Source of the DNA: Allobosea sp. OK403
GTDB lineage: Bacteria; Pseudomonadota; Alphaproteobacteria; Rhizobiales; Beijerinckiaceae
Assembly (NCBI RefSeq): GCF_900113835.1
Contig: NZ_FOQV01000003.1
Span: 868,001-932,000 of the forward strand
Length of the DNA stretch: 64,000 bases
Direction of reading: 5' to 3'
This document shows positions 28,879 through 36,900 of this stretch, piece by piece. The translations under genes were made by a program, and so were the position numbers. Positions within the stretch are counted from its first letter, which is position 1. Each line of letters starts with the position of its first letter. The notes under the pieces are model-generated. The model saw nothing but the letters and a program-made list of their open reading frames with translations, was not told the origin of the DNA and did not search any database.

Positions 28879-30117
28879 TTAGCTGCGACCTGGCGCCGGC
28901 CGAAACAGCCGGCCCTTCTCCGCCACCAGCACGATCCCCAGCGCGGCCAACCCGCACAGCGAGAAGCCCAGCGTCAGCGGCACCACCGTGCCGTCGAAAT
29001 GCTGGCCGATATAGAAGCCGATCAGCGCGCCGCCGACCGTGGTGACGAAGCCCTGCACCGAGGAGGCCGTGCCCGCGACATGGCCGAGCGGGTCCATGGC
29101 GAGCGCGCCGAAATTCGGCGCCAGCAGGCCGAAGCAGAACATCGCGCCGCCCTGCAGGACCGTGAAGCTCCAGAGCGATTCATGCCCCGCCAGCGCGATC
29201 AGCGCATGCGTGCCGGTGAAGGCGATATAGCCCAGCAGCGCCGCATGCGAGACCCGGCGCATGCCCAGCCTGACGACGATGCGCGAATTCACCAGCGAGG
29301 CCACCGCCATGAAGCCCGCGATCAGCGCGAAGATGATGGTGAAGAGCTGTGGCGCCGCGAAGACGTCGACGAAGACCTGCTGCGCCGAGTTGATGAAACC
29401 GAACAGTCCACCGATGACGAAGGCCATGGCCGACATGTAGCCGACCGCGACGCGCGTCGTCAGCGTGGTGCGGAAGGCAGCGACGACGCTGTGGAACTCG
29501 ATCGGCTTGCGATCCTCCTCATGCAGCGTCTCGGGCAGCTTGAAGGCGGCCCAGAGCATCACCGAGGCGCCGAAGATCGTCAGCACGCCAAAGATCCAGC
29601 GCCAGGGCGCGACCCAGAGGATGGCCTGGCCGATCGACGGGGCGAGGATCGGTACCGCCAGGAAGACGATCATGGCGAGCGACATCACCCGCGCCATGTC
29701 GCGACCGGAATAGCAGTCGCGCACGATCGAGACCGCAAGCACGCGCGTCGCCGCCGCGCCGATGCCCTGGGCGACGCGCGCCCACATCATCGCCTCGAAG
29801 GAGCCGGAGAAGGCCGCCGCGATGCTCGCCAGCACATAGAGGCCGAGGCCGAAGAGCAGCACGGGCCTGCGGCCGAAACGGTCCGACAGCGTGCCGTAGA
29901 CGATCTGCGCAACGCCGAATCCGAGCAGATAGGCGGTGACGATCCATTGCCGGTGATTCGCCTCCATGATGCCGAGCGTCTCGGCCATTTCGGGCAAAGC
30001 CGGCAGCATCGAATCGATCGCGAGCGCGTTCGTCGCCATCAGGGCGGCGGTCAGCGTCACGAAGGAACGGAAGCTCATGCCGTGGCGCGGCAGGGCGGGG
30101 TCTGCGATTGCGGTCAT
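28879..30117 (-). CDS. MFS multidrug efflux transporter, Bcr/CflA family
   Basis: A 412-residue protein with 12 predicted TM helices. The first loop carries the MFS motif A (GTLSDRFGRRPVLL, about 75-88), and TM1 contains the DSMLPALPEMAETLG segment typical of Bcr/CflA proton-drug antiporters. Likely an inner-membrane drug exporter. It appears monocistronic, with a repeat-filled gap upstream. The 186 bp between it and the cold-shock gene show nothing clear. Confidence 0.92.
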   Translation of the reverse strand: MTAIADPALPRHGMSFRSFVTLTAALMATNALAIDSMLPALPEMAETLGIMEANHRQWIVTAYLLGFGVAQIVYGTLSDRFGRRPVLLFGLGLYVLASIAAAFSGSFEAMMWARVAQGIGAAATRVLAVSIVRDCYSGRDMARVMSLAMIVFLAVPILAPSIGQAILWVAPWRWIFGVLTIFGASVMLWAAFKLPETLHEEDRKPIEFHSVVAAFRTTLTTRVAVGYMSAMAFVIGGLFGFINSAQQVFVDVFAAPQLFTIIFALIAGFMAVASLVNSRIVVRLGMRRVSHAALLGYIAFTGTHALIALAGHESLWSFTVLQGGAMFCFGLLAPNFGALAMDPLGHVAGTASSVQGFVTTVGGALIGFYIGQHFDGTVVPLTLGFSLCGLAALGIVLVAEKGRLFRPAPGRS

Positions 30118-30259
30118 GTCAGCCTGTGCGGGCGCTCATCCGCGCAAGGCGGATCTGGAAAAGCTCAATTGCCCCCTGGAGCGCCGAGTTTTATGCCCTC
30201 CGCCAATGCGGGACAACCCGGCTTTGCTGCAGCGCGTCATGCACCGAGCGGGAAGCGCG

Positions 30260-30526
30260 CTGGAGCCATCTCCGATCCAGCCGGATCGAAGATGGCTCCA
30301 GCAGCTTTGTCTCAACGCGTTTTCTTCACGCGAACCGGTGCCCACTTCGCTCGAAAACGCTCTGGAGCAATGTCTCAACGCGTTTTCTTCACGCGAACCG
30401 GTGCCCACTTCGCTCGAAAACGCTCCGGAGCAATCTCCGATCCAGCTGGATCGAAAATGGCTCCAGCAGCTTTGTCTCAACGCATTTTCTTCACGCGAAC
30501 CGGTGCCCGCTTCGCTCGAAAACGCT
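30260..30526. repeat. Tandem array of three core-hairpin repeats plus gatekeeping palindromes
   Basis: Three copies of a roughly 53-bp unit (CTCAACGCGTTTTCTTCACG CGAACCGGTGCCCACTTCGC TCGAAAACGC, written here in blocks) lie at about 30309-30361, 30371-30426 and 30476-30526. Palindromes of the type CTGGAGCCATCTCCGATCCAG/...GATGGCTCCAG lie at 30260-30301 and about 30428-30468. Each unit can fold (GCGTTTTC / GAAAACGC). The array occupies most of the 409-bp gap between the MFS gene and the glutathione transferase gene and ends at that gene's stop codon. Confidence 0.88.
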
Positions 30527-31159
30527 TCAGGCCTGCTTCCGCTGCTCGGCGATCAGGGCGTCGTCGATCTCGTCGGCCCGCAACGCCGCCGGGCGGTCGG
30601 AGATGCGCTTGCCATAGGCCTCGAAGGCCGGGCGCTTCTCGATCGAGCCGAATTGCAGGCCCCAGAGGATCTGCGAGCCGAGATAGACATCGGCCGCGCT
30701 GAAATGCTCGCCCAGCAGAAATTCGCCCGCCGTCACCGCCTGCTCAAGCGTGTCCATGACGTCGGCGAAGCTGCCATAGCCGATCATGCGGGCCCTGTCG
30801 GCGGGCACCTCGAAACCCAGCGCCTTGTTACTCACCGCCGCCTCCATCGGCCCCGCGCCGAAGAACAGCCAGCGATAATAGGGTCCGCGCAGCTTGCTGC
30901 CCGGCGCGGGCGCGAGGCCGGCCTGCGGGAAGGCGTCGGCGAGATAGGCGCAGATCGCGGCGCATTCGGTGACGACCATGTCGCCATGCTTCAGCGCCGG
31001 CACCTTGCCCATTGGATTGACAGCCTTATAGGCGCCCTTCATCGGCGGGCCGAAACCCAGGATCTCGGCGCGATAGGGCACCCCCACCTCCTCCAGCATC
31101 CAGCGCGCGATCCGGCCGCGCGACATCGGGTTGGTGTAGAGCACGAGCTCGTCGGACAT
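30527..31159 (-). CDS. Glutathione S-transferase family protein
   Basis: A 210-residue GST. The thioredoxin-like N-domain includes LYTNPMSRGRIARWMLEEVG, the cis-Pro region VNPMGKVPAL and the glutathione gamma-Glu contact VVTECAAICAYLA. The C-domain is helical, with an N-capping motif AGEFLLGEHFSAADV. It probably conjugates or reduces small electrophiles with glutathione. Its last codon abuts a repeat array. Confidence 0.92.
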   Translation of the reverse strand: MSDELVLYTNPMSRGRIARWMLEEVGVPYRAEILGFGPPMKGAYKAVNPMGKVPALKHGDMVVTECAAICAYLADAFPQAGLAPAPGSKLRGPYYRWLFFGAGPMEAAVSNKALGFEVPADRARMIGYGSFADVMDTLEQAVTAGEFLLGEHFSAADVYLGSQILWGLQFGSIEKRPAFEAYGKRISDRPAALRADEIDDALIAEQRKQA

Positions 31160-31280
31160 GGTGTTCTCCCTGGTCTTGTCGTTCCCGGGATCATAGCCCG
31201 ACGAGATGGCGCGACCATGTCAGCAGCGTTTTGTTGCAGCATCAGCCCGCGTATTCGGGCAGAGCTTCGACCTTGCATCG

Positions 31281-31325
31281 GCTTATCCCGAATAACCGGT
31301 TCCCACTTTTCGGGCCAATGCTCTA
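31281..31325. repeat. Core-hairpin repeat copy
   Basis: CCCGAATAACCGGTTCCCAC TTTTCGGG (CCCGAA/TTTTCGGG arms around ACCGGTTCCCAC) plus flanking AGAGC/GCTCT-like ends. It is the fixed-core family seen at 9028, 32161, 34750 and 39715. It lies in the 196-bp gap before the next gene. Confidence 0.7.
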
Positions 31326-31355
31326 TCCTTGCCCGCGAACACGGCGCGGAGCCTC

Positions 31356-32057
31356 ATGGATTTGTCGACAGCGCAGCGCGCAACGGTCACGGATGGCAAG
31401 ATGACCATCGCCGGCATACCCGGCCACTTCGTGCAGGCGCCGGCGCGCCGGCTCACGCTGGAGGCAAGCGGGCTTGTCGCGCTGTCAGGCTATGCGCTGC
31501 GCGACGGCGCGCTGGCCAATGACGGCCGGATCGCCGCGCAGGCAAGGCTGCCCGAGGACAGCCTCGGCCGGGCCGGCCTCAGCGAGGAAGCCGGTGAGAT
31601 GCCGCTCGCGATTCGCGCCTTGCCCGAGGGCGGCACGGCGGTGCGCATGCTGCTCGTGCTGGCGCATGGCCAGGAGGAGCCGGGCTATCACGCCACGCTC
31701 TGGCTGCCCGACGAGATTTTTTCCGCCCTGAAGCAGGACGTCGAGGCCGGCCGCGCCGGGCGGCTCTCGCTTGTCGCCACCACGAGCCTCTGGCTCGACG
31801 AGGCGGAGCGCGACGCACCTGCCGAGCGCCGCGTCGCCTGGCGGCTCGGGCCGGGGTCCGACGACGAGGGCAGCGCCCCGGCGCGCGGCCTGGTCGAGCG
31901 TATCGCCTGGAGCGCGGCGGCCCCGGCGCCCGCGCTCGCCCCGGCCGAAGAGGAGCCGGAGGAGACGGTGACCGAGGCCCTGACGCGCCTGAACTGGAGC
32001 CTGAAGCAGATCGCGCTGGTGCTGGTCTTCCTGATGATCGTGGCCGCGTTGAAGTAG
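31356..32057 (+). CDS. Tail-anchored-looking protein of unknown function
   Basis: A 233-residue protein that I do not recognise. The N-terminal 180 residues look soluble and beta-rich (ALPEGGTAVRMLLVLAHG, TLWLPDEIFSALKQDVE). An acidic, Pro/Ala-rich linker (about 190-210) leads to a single C-terminal TM helix (IALVLVFLMIVAAL), so the protein is probably anchored by its C-terminus facing the cytoplasm. The ATG at 31356 follows CGGAG. Confidence 0.7.
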   Translation: MDLSTAQRATVTDGKMTIAGIPGHFVQAPARRLTLEASGLVALSGYALRDGALANDGRIAAQARLPEDSLGRAGLSEEAGEMPLAIRALPEGGTAVRMLLVLAHGQEEPGYHATLWLPDEIFSALKQDVEAGRAGRLSLVATTSLWLDEAERDAPAERRVAWRLGPGSDDEGSAPARGLVERIAWSAAAPAPALAPAEEEPEETVTEALTRLNWSLKQIALVLVFLMIVAALK

Positions 32058-32069
32058 CGCTTCGATGTC

Positions 32070-32193
32070 GCATCCGCGCGAAAAGCGGTCCCCGCTTATC
32101 GGGCGGATGCGCTACCCCCATGCCGGCTCTCATCTAAGCGTCAGAGCCGGATCAATGCGAAAAACCGGTTCCCGCTTTTTCGGATCCGGCTCT
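32070..32193. repeat. Pair of core-hairpin repeats with different arms
   Basis: The first copy (32070-32112) has arms GCATCCGC / GCGGATGC around GAAAAGCGGTCCCCGCTTATC. The second (32143-32193) has arms AGAGCCGGATC / GATCCGGCTCT around AAAAACCGGTTCCCGCTTTT. The arms are unrelated in sequence but each is internally complementary. They fill the convergent gap between two genes. Confidence 0.82.
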
Positions 32194-32201
32194 TGGATCC
32201 C

Positions 32202-33224
32202 TCAGCGGATCGGCGGGGCGTATTGCAGGCCGCCATTGCTCCACAGGGCGTTCTGCCCGCGCGCGATCTTCATCGACGATTGCTGGCCGAGATGGCGCTC
32301 GAAGATCTCGCCGTAATTGCCGGCGGTCTTGATCACCTTATAGGCCCAGTCATTGCCGAGGCCGAGCGCCTGGCCGAAGGAGCCTTCGACGCCGAGCAGG
32401 CGGCGGATGTCGGGGTTGGTCGACTTGCGCATCTCGTCGGCATTGGCCTGCGTCACCTCGAGCTCCTCGGCCGTGACCAGCGCATACTGGACCCAGCTGA
32501 CGATATCGAACCACTGGTCGTCGCCATGGCGCACGGCATAGGCGAGCGGCTCCTTCGAGATCGTCTCCGGCAGCACGACATGCTCGGACGGGTTCTTGAA
32601 GCGCAGCCGCTCGGCATAGAGGCCGGACTGGTCCGTGGTGAAGACGTCGCAGCGGCCGCTCTCATAGGCCTCGGTCGCCTCGTTGTTGGTGGCGAAGGTC
32701 ACCGGCTCGAACTTCATGTTGTTCTTGCGGAAATAGTCGGCGGTGTTGAGTTCGGTCGTGGTGCCCTGCTGGATGCAGATCGAGGCGCCGCTCAACTCGC
32801 GGGCCGATTTGATGTTCAGGGCCTTCTTCACCATGAACCCCTGGCCGTCATAATAGAACACCGCCCGGAAATTCAGGCCGAGGATGGTGTCGCGGCTCAT
32901 CGTCCAGGTCGTCGTCGCCGCGATCAGGTCGCTCTCGCCCGATTGCAGCGCGGTGAAGCGATCCTTGGACGAAAGCGAGACGAACTTGACCTTGCTGGCG
33001 TCGTCGAAGATCGCGGCGGCGAGCGCATTGCAGAAATCGATGTTGACGCCCTTCCAGGTGCCGCCCGCATCTGCGAGACCGAAGCCTGCGAGCCCGGTGC
33101 CGATGCCGCAATTCAGGACGCCGCGCGCCTTGATCGCCTTCAGCGTCTGGGCTTGCGCCTGCCCGCCATATGACAGGCCGAGCGCCAGCAGGAACCCGAC
33201 CAGAATTCTCCCGTAACGTGCCAT
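32202..33224 (-). CDS. Amino-acid ABC transporter substrate-binding protein (AapJ/BztA-like)
   Basis: A 340-residue periplasmic binding protein with a signal peptide ending near GGQAQAQ and the general amino-acid binding-protein pattern of AapJ: VLNCGIGTGLAGFGLADAGG, WKGVNIDFCNALAAAIF, RFTALQSGESDLIA and TTWTMSRDT. No permease or ATPase genes adjoin it, so it is either an orphan receptor or works with a remote AapQMP-type system. Confidence 0.9.
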   Translation of the reverse strand: MARYGRILVGFLLALGLSYGGQAQAQTLKAIKARGVLNCGIGTGLAGFGLADAGGTWKGVNIDFCNALAAAIFDDASKVKFVSLSSKDRFTALQSGESDLIAATTTWTMSRDTILGLNFRAVFYYDGQGFMVKKALNIKSARELSGASICIQQGTTTELNTADYFRKNNMKFEPVTFATNNEATEAYESGRCDVFTTDQSGLYAERLRFKNPSEHVVLPETISKEPLAYAVRHGDDQWFDIVSWVQYALVTAEELEVTQANADEMRKSTNPDIRRLLGVEGSFGQALGLGNDWAYKVIKTAGNYGEIFERHLGQQSSMKIARGQNALWSNGGLQYAPPIR

Positions 33225-33394
33225 TTTTTATCCCCTAGTGAGCGCGCAGCTTGGACGCCAGGTTCGAGGAAACGCCTGCCCGGGCCGAGGGTCAATCACT
33301 GATGCTATGATTATTGCCGGGCCCGTATTCATCGGGGGAATATGATCGCGCCTCATACAACCTCCGGCACATTAAGGCCGCGACGCTCTCTTCC

Positions 33395-33667
33395 CTTCTC
33401 CCGCATCAAAGTCGGCTGTTGCCGACTTTGACACTTTGAGTTGCCCATCTCGGGCAAGCCCGAGATGGGCCGGAGAAGGTGGCGCGGAGCGCCGGATGAG
33501 GGTGTGCCCTCTCAGCAGGAGGCGCTGCGGGTCCGTCGAACCTCGACAATCGGTGGCACACCCTCATCCCTGCCCTTCTCACTGAACCCGGGTATACCCG
33601 GGTTCAGCACTCAGAGTGTCGAAGTCGGTAGACCCGACTTCGATTCGGGAGAAGGGTTCCCCGCGCC
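33395..33667. repeat. Large composite cassette-type palindromic repeat
   Basis: The outer halves pair at long range: GGATGAGGGTGTGCCCT near 33493-33510 and GGCACACCCTCATCC near 33553-33570. Each half carries its own hairpin cassettes: AAAGTCGGC/GCCGACTTT and ATCTCGGGC/GCCCGAGAT on the left; TGAACCCGGGT/ACCCGGGTTCA and TCGAAGTCGG/CCGACTTCGA on the right. It ends GGAGAAGGGTTCCCCGCGCC. The 542-bp gap 33225-33766 holds this element and a terminator but no gene. Confidence 0.85.
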
Positions 33668-33695
33668 CTGCCGCGATAGCAGACACACAGAAAAA

Positions 33696-33719
33696 CGCCC
33701 CGCGAGCGATCGCGGGGCG
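33696..33719 (-). terminator. Rho-independent terminator
   Basis: A perfect 10-bp stem CGCCCCGCGA / TCGCGGGGCG with a 4-base loop is followed on the minus strand by TTTTTCTG. It lies 47 bp past the stop of the small secreted-protein gene at 33767. Confidence 0.85.
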
Positions 33720-33766
33720 CTTCCTGGATATGTGCCGGCGAGCCGCAGGCGAGGCCCGCCTCGGGC

Positions 33767-34060
33767 TCAGCTCTTGCTGGGCATCATCTTCATGGCGTTG
33801 TCCATGTGGGTGGTGCAGCCCTTCATGTCCTTCTTGGCCATCATCTCCTTGGCCAGGGTCATTTCCTTCATGGCTGCGGTCTTCTTGGTCGCGTCCGCCA
33901 GCTTGGAAGCGTCGGTATCCAGCTTGGTCAACTCGGCCTGGGTGCAGGTCACCGGCATTGCGGGCGCCGCAGGCGTTGCGGGCGCGGTGGTCTGCGCCTG
34001 AACCGGCGACAGAGCGAGCGCGAAGCCGAGAGCCGCAAGCGTAAGGGTGGTTTTGAACAT
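33767..34060 (-). CDS. Small secreted helical protein of unknown function
   Basis: A 97-residue protein with a signal peptide (about 1-22, ending VQAQ), a Pro/Ala-Thr stretch, and a Lys/Met-rich helical domain with two Cys (TCTQAEL and KGCTTHMDNAM). The many Met residues near the C-terminus could bind metal, but no function is established. The gene has its own terminator. The 288 bp upstream to the next gene show no further gene. Confidence 0.75.
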   Translation of the reverse strand: MFKTTLTLAALGFALALSPVQAQTTAPATPAAPAMPVTCTQAELTKLDTDASKLADATKKTAAMKEMTLAKEMMAKKDMKGCTTHMDNAMKMMPSKS

Positions 34061-34348
34061 TGTTTTTCTCCCTGATGAACCGAATGGCCCATATCGGGAA
34101 GAACGATTCAGCGATAATTTCGTTCCATTATCTCCGCCATCTGAAGAAAAACATTCTCATATGAAAGCCAAATTCGAAGCTTTGACATAGGCATAGCATT
34201 TTAATTTGGTTCTCGACTTAGGATTTCTTTCTCTACCTCTCGATGGTGACCACGAAATATTGCCGGAATCGCAACACCCTTCCCTTGGCCATCGCGACGC
34301 AACCTCTCGCGCGCCGGCGCGTTTCCCTTTCTCCCAGGGGAGGCCATC

Positions 34349-34735
34349 ATGTTCGAAATTCTCGCCGCGCCGGATCACGTCGCCGCCTATCGCCTGACGG
34401 GCACGCTGACGGAGGCCGATCTCGACGGCGTCGTCGCCGATATCGAGGGCAGGCTGTCGCGCCACGAAAAGCTCGGCATCCTGGCCGATCTGACCGGTTT
34501 CGAGGACATGACCTTCCGAGCCGGGCTCAAGGATGCACGCTACGGGCTCAGTATGGTGCGCCGATTGAAGCGCTTTCCGCGCGAGGCGGTGGTCACCGAC
34601 AAAGGCTGGATCGAGAGCTTCATGGCGATCGCCAATCCGATCATCCCGCATGTCGAGTTGAAATGCTTCAAGCCGGCGGAATTCGATGCGGCGCTGGCCT
34701 GGGCAAGCGAGATCGAGGGCGGGCCGGGGGCGTAG
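34349..34735 (+). CDS. SpoIIAA-like (STAS-fold) protein
   Basis: A 128-residue protein with the SpoIIAA-like pattern: AYRLTGTLTEADLDGVVADIE, LGILADLTGFEDMTF, then a helix with RLKRFPREAVVTDKGWIE and the C-terminal ...IPHVELKCFKP. Such proteins are small, cytoplasmic and of uncertain function, possibly lipid- or partner-binding. A GGGGAGG site lies upstream. The last 15 residues (ALAWASEIEGGPGA) are nearly the same as the end of the next gene's product, because the two genes share a 3'-terminal repeat. Confidence 0.85.
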   Translation: MFEILAAPDHVAAYRLTGTLTEADLDGVVADIEGRLSRHEKLGILADLTGFEDMTFRAGLKDARYGLSMVRRLKRFPREAVVTDKGWIESFMAIANPIIPHVELKCFKPAEFDAALAWASEIEGGPGA

Positions 34736-34834
34736 AGCGTTTTCGAGCGAAGTGGATACCGGTTCGCGTGAAGAAAACGCGTCAAAACAAAGTCTTAGAG
34801 CAGTTTCCGATCCAATTGGATCGGAAACTGCTCT
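34735..34834. repeat. Core-hairpin repeat followed by perfect 38-bp palindrome
   Basis: The first element (34735-34782) has AGAGCGTTTTC / GAAAACGC arms around AGTGGATACCGGTT. The second (34797-34834) is a perfect palindrome, 19+19, with left half AGAGCAGTTTCCGATCCAA. It repeats the two-part layout of 8948-9060. It begins at the stop codon of the SpoIIAA-like gene. Confidence 0.88.
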
Positions 34835-34885
34835 AGCAACCGCTCCCTGAAAACGGCTATCGTCGCCCGGCGGGCGGGGGAGCGC

Positions 34886-35935
34886 ATGGCCAGGATCTGC
34901 GTCTACGGCGCCGGCGCGATCGGCTGCTATATCGGCGGGCGGCTGCTGGCTGAAGGGGCCGATCTCGGCTTCGTCGGCCGTCCGCGCAGCGCCGACGAGC
35001 TGGCCGAGCATGGGCTGACGCTGACTGATCTCCACGGCGGGCGCTGGCGCGTTCCGCCGGCAGGCATCGCCATGGCGACCGGAGCGGAGGGCGCCGCAAC
35101 GGCTGATCTCGTTCTGGTCACGGTGAAATCCGCGGCGACGGGCACGGTCGCGGCGGAGCTCGCCCAGGTTTTGCGGCCGGGCGCGCTGGTGGTGAGCTTC
35201 CAGAACGGGCTCGGCCATGCCGAGACGCTGCGCGCCGCCCTGCCCGGCCGGACCGTTCTCGCCGGCATGGTGCCGTTCAACGTGGTCTCACCCGGTCCGG
35301 GCGTCTTCCACCAGGCCTCGGCGGGCAGGCTCGTCGTCGCCGAGGATGCGGCGCTGGCGCCTTTCCTGCCAGCCTTCGCCACTGCGGGGCTGCCGCTGGA
35401 GCAGCACCGCGACATGCTGCCGGTGCAATGGGCCAAGCTGCTCCTCAATCTCAACAATGCCGTCAACGCACTGGCGGATCGGCCGCTGCGCGAAGAGCTC
35501 TCGCTGCGGGCCTATCGGCGCTGCCTGGCGCTGGCCCAGGCGGAGGCGCTGGCGCTCCTCGACGAAACCAGCCTGCGCCCGGCCCGGCTGACGCCGCTAC
35601 CGGCGCGCTGGATCCCGCGCCTGCTCGACACGCCCGACTGGCTCTTCGCCCGACTGGCCGCCCGCATGCTCGCCATCGACCCGACGGCGCGCTCCTCGAT
35701 GTCGGACGATCTTGCCGCCGGCCGGCCGAGCGAGATCGACTGGATCAATGGCGAGATCGTCCGCCTCGCCGCGCGCCTTGGTCGCAAAGCCCCGGTGAAT
35801 GCGCGCCTGGTGGCGCTGATCCATGCGGCGGAAGCAAGCACCGAGCGCCCGGCCTGGTCCGGCCCGGCGCTGCTGGCGGAGCTGGAGGCGGCGCTCGCCA
35901 GGGCAAGCGAGGTCGAGGGCGGGCCGGGGGCGTGA
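34886..35935 (+). CDS. Ketopantoate reductase family (ApbA/PanE) oxidoreductase
   Basis: A 349-residue NADPH-dependent reductase of the PanE fold. The Rossmann motif is YGAGAIGCYIGGRL (7-20), the middle block is VVSFQNGLGHAE, and the catalytic Lys lies in QWAKLLLNLNNAVNAL. Archetypal PanE makes pantoate for CoA, but divergent paralogues are common in Hyphomicrobiales and this one could reduce another 2-keto acid. The C-terminal RASEVEGGPGA repeats the end of the preceding gene. Confidence 0.87.
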   Translation: MARICVYGAGAIGCYIGGRLLAEGADLGFVGRPRSADELAEHGLTLTDLHGGRWRVPPAGIAMATGAEGAATADLVLVTVKSAATGTVAAELAQVLRPGALVVSFQNGLGHAETLRAALPGRTVLAGMVPFNVVSPGPGVFHQASAGRLVVAEDAALAPFLPAFATAGLPLEQHRDMLPVQWAKLLLNLNNAVNALADRPLREELSLRAYRRCLALAQAEALALLDETSLRPARLTPLPARWIPRLLDTPDWLFARLAARMLAIDPTARSSMSDDLAAGRPSEIDWINGEIVRLAARLGRKAPVNARLVALIHAAEASTERPAWSGPALLAELEAALARASEVEGGPGA

Positions 35936-35943
35936 GGCTCGCT

Positions 35944-36030
35944 CACCTTCTCCCGCATCAAAGTCGGCTGTTGCCGACTTTGACAGTTTTGGCTGCCCAT
36001 CTCGGGCAAGCCCGAGATGGGTGGGAGAAG
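35944..36030. repeat. Half-size cassette-type palindromic repeat
   Basis: CCTTCTCCCGCATC / GGTGGGAGAAGG outer arms enclose two cassettes, TCAAAGTCGGC/GCCGACTTTGA and CCATCTCGGGC/GCCCGAGATGG. The same two cassettes, in the same order, occur at 33400-33470. It follows the reductase gene by 8 bp. Confidence 0.85.
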
Positions 36031-36133
36031 GAAAGAGGCGCTCCCAACATGAACGGCACTGAACTTTTTCGTTCAGACTTCGTTTCAACCTGGCCTGCTC
36101 TATTGCGGCATTAAGAAAAACCCGGAGGAATTC

Positions 36134-36409
36134 ATGCGTCTATTTCTGATCGCCGCGGCCATTGCGCTGGGGGCGGCCGTGACGCCAGCGGCAGCGAGCG
36201 AGGCCTTCACCGGCACGAGCGGACTCGACAAAGTCGAGGTCGGCTATGCCAGGCACAACCGCGAGCATCGCATGTGGGAAATCCGGCGGCGCCAGGACAT
36301 GCAGGCCCGGCGCGGCCTTCGCGGCGACGGTCGCGGCTATGGCCACCATCGTGGCGGCCCGCCACCCTGGGCCCCGGCCCATGGCCGCCGCGACCGCGAC
36401 CGCTGGTAA
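36134..36409 (+). CDS. Small secreted Arg/Gly-rich protein of unknown function
   Basis: A 91-residue protein with a signal peptide (MRLFLIAAAIALGAAVTPAA) and a very basic, Arg/Gly/His-rich mature part (GLRGDGRGYGHHRGGPPPW, ending RRDRDRW). Export plus this composition suggest an extracytoplasmic, possibly polyanion- or metal-binding protein. CGGAGG precedes the ATG and a good terminator follows. Confidence 0.72.
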   Translation: MRLFLIAAAIALGAAVTPAAASEAFTGTSGLDKVEVGYARHNREHRMWEIRRRQDMQARRGLRGDGRGYGHHRGGPPPWAPAHGRRDRDRW

Positions 36410-36424
36410 GCTCCAGCTTTGAGG

Positions 36425-36456
36425 AAGGGCCCGGCTGCAAGGTCGGGCCTTTTTTG
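36425..36456 (+). terminator. Rho-independent terminator
   Basis: An AAGGGCCCGGC...GGTCGGGCCTT stem-loop followed by TTTTTTG lies 16 bp after the stop of the small secreted-protein gene. Confidence 0.85.
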
Positions 36457-36511
36457 TTTTGGGGATGGTGTCCCCACGCCCGTTTTGAATGGCGACGGAG
36501 CTTCGACAGAG

Positions 36512-36669
36512 AGCCCTCTCCTGTAAGGAGAGGGCAGGGTGAGGTGTAGGCCGTTATCCGGAAGGGACGAGCCCTCTCCGCTGCAAGCGGTTAGCTCAGC
36601 GCTTTACTGGTCCAGGGGCCGACACCTCATCCCTGCCCTTCTCCTTACAGGAGAAGGGTTCCCCGCGCC
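36512..36669. repeat. Cassette-type composite repeat, copy with short hairpins
   Basis: CCCTCTCCTGTAAGGAGAGG on the left and CCTTCTCCTTACAGGAGAAG on the right, with long-range pairing of GCAGGGTGAGGTGT and ACACCTCATCCCTGC. It ends GGGTTCCCCGCGCC. The inner 50 bp are not repeated elsewhere in the window. Confidence 0.82.
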
Positions 36670-36695
36670 CTGGTCCCAGCCGCGACGCCGTCTTC

Positions 36696-36843
36696 CTTCT
36701 CCCGCATGGGAGAAGGTGGCCCGGAGGGCCGGATGAGGGTGTGCCCTTTCAATAGAAAGCGCAGCGGCGCAGTCGCGCTCCAATAACCACCGGCGGGCCC
36801 TCATCCCTGCCCTTCTCCCACACGGGAGAAGGGTTCCCCGCGC
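36696..36843. repeat. Cassette-type composite repeat, second adjacent copy
   Basis: CTTCTCCCGCATGGGAGAAG followed by GTGGCCCGGAGGGCCGGATGAGGG on the left, and GGGCCCTCATCCCTGCCCTT then CTCCCACACGGGAGAAGGG on the right, ending TTCCCCGCGCC. Together with the previous copy it accounts for the 491-bp gap before uvrB, in which I see no gene. Confidence 0.82.
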
Positions 36844-36900
36844 CTCTCATGCTCACCCTAGTGGCCGCCATGACAGAAAGCGCGTGGAAAGACCCTGGCC

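Noticed and set aside
28751..28957. A short minus-strand frame between the cold-shock gene and the MFS gene.
   Set aside because: Overlaps the 3' end of the MFS gene in another frame and has Arg/Gly/Ala composition typical of shadows.
30260..30526. Possible CRISPR array, because three similar units are regularly spaced.
   Set aside because: Only three units of about 53 bp, each a self-folding palindrome; intervening DNA is itself repeated and no cas genes occur in the window.
34157..35218. A 353-codon minus-strand frame over the SpoIIAA-like and reductase genes.
   Set aside because: It runs through repeats and is opposite two recognisable genes; no family resemblance.
36049..36114. A 21-codon frame (MNGTELFRSDFVSTW...) just before the small Arg/Gly-rich secreted protein gene.
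   Set aside because: No ribosome-binding site, and the segment is more likely the promoter and leader of the downstream gene.
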